Shown here: positions 63,883 through 64,000 of the stretch, in pieces
Layout of the letters: each line of letters begins with the position of its first letter
Numbering within the stretch: position 1 is the first letter of the stretch
Assembly (NCBI GenBank): GCA_009741485.1
Contig: CM019236.1
Location: 53,215,278 to 53,279,277, forward strand
Origin: Malurus cyaneus samueli
Taxonomy: Eukaryota; Chordata; Aves; Passeriformes; Maluridae
DNA length: 64,000 nt
Direction of reading: 5' to 3'
Made by a program: the position numbers and the translations under genes
The notes under the pieces: model-generated
Databases searched by the model: none
What the model was told of the DNA's origin: nothing
What the model saw: the letters and a program-made list of their open reading frames with translations, nothing else

Positions 63883-64000
63883 CTAGAAAAAAGGGGAGAA
63901 AAAGAATTGAAACATCACAAGATCTTACACTACAGCAAAGTTTTTTGGTTTTTTTTTAATTTTTTTTTGTTTGGAGATAAACAAATTACTTATCTCTTCA
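63883..64000 (-). other. PGGT1B intron 3, partial
   Basis: T-rich sequence upstream of the exon acceptor; the preceding exons are off the window. Confidence 0.7.

Overview
The window is vertebrate nuclear DNA, almost certainly from a bird. Interspersed CR1 LINE 3' ends and long terminal repeats of the avian ERV type are scattered through two intron-rich genes, both on the minus strand. The gene order (TRIM36 5' end next to PGGT1B 3' end) is the same as on human 5q22. I infer, without sequence proof, that this could be the avian Z chromosome, where much of this synteny block lies.

Positions 1-23,480 hold the 5' half of TRIM36, a microtubule-associated C-I type TRIM E3 ubiquitin ligase. Six coding exons can be placed to the base with matching GT-AG boundaries and phases (23194-23256, 13363-13597, 6203-6528, 2883-3029, 1777-1872, 625-878). 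They cover the RING, both B-boxes and the start of the coiled coil. The rest (COS, FN3, SPRY) lies beyond the left edge. The canonical first exon sits in a CpG island at about 22.8-23.5 kb. A second CpG island at 14.2-14.9 kb in intron 1 carries a phase-compatible candidate alternative first exon.

Positions 23,481-32,375 are intergenic, with no gene that I can support.

Positions about 32.6-55.3 kb form a very large imperfect inverted repeat. The right arm (44.6-55.3 kb) is the genuine 3' part of PGGT1B and its downstream flank. The left arm (32.6-43.9 kb) is its reverse complement and carries copies of PGGT1B exons 7-9. At the centre is an exactly 25-base N gap flanked by 233-base identical direct repeats, inside an ERV LTR/leader. 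Parts of the left arm match the right arm almost perfectly. Other parts differ mainly by single-base insertions and deletions, and one 1.6-kb block looks like very noisy raw long-read sequence of the matching right-arm segment. The best reading is a gap-filling or chimeric-read assembly artefact, not a natural palindrome or a real PGGT1B pseudogene. A true, recently formed inverted duplication remains the alternative.

Positions 50,898-63,882 hold six coding exons of PGGT1B, the catalytic beta subunit of protein geranylgeranyltransferase type I, running off the right edge towards its N terminus. Apart from the conserved gene order, nothing in the sequence links the two genes functionally. I found no CRISPR array, tRNA, rRNA or novel multi-gene system. 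The unusual content is the palindrome and the second TRIM36 CpG island.
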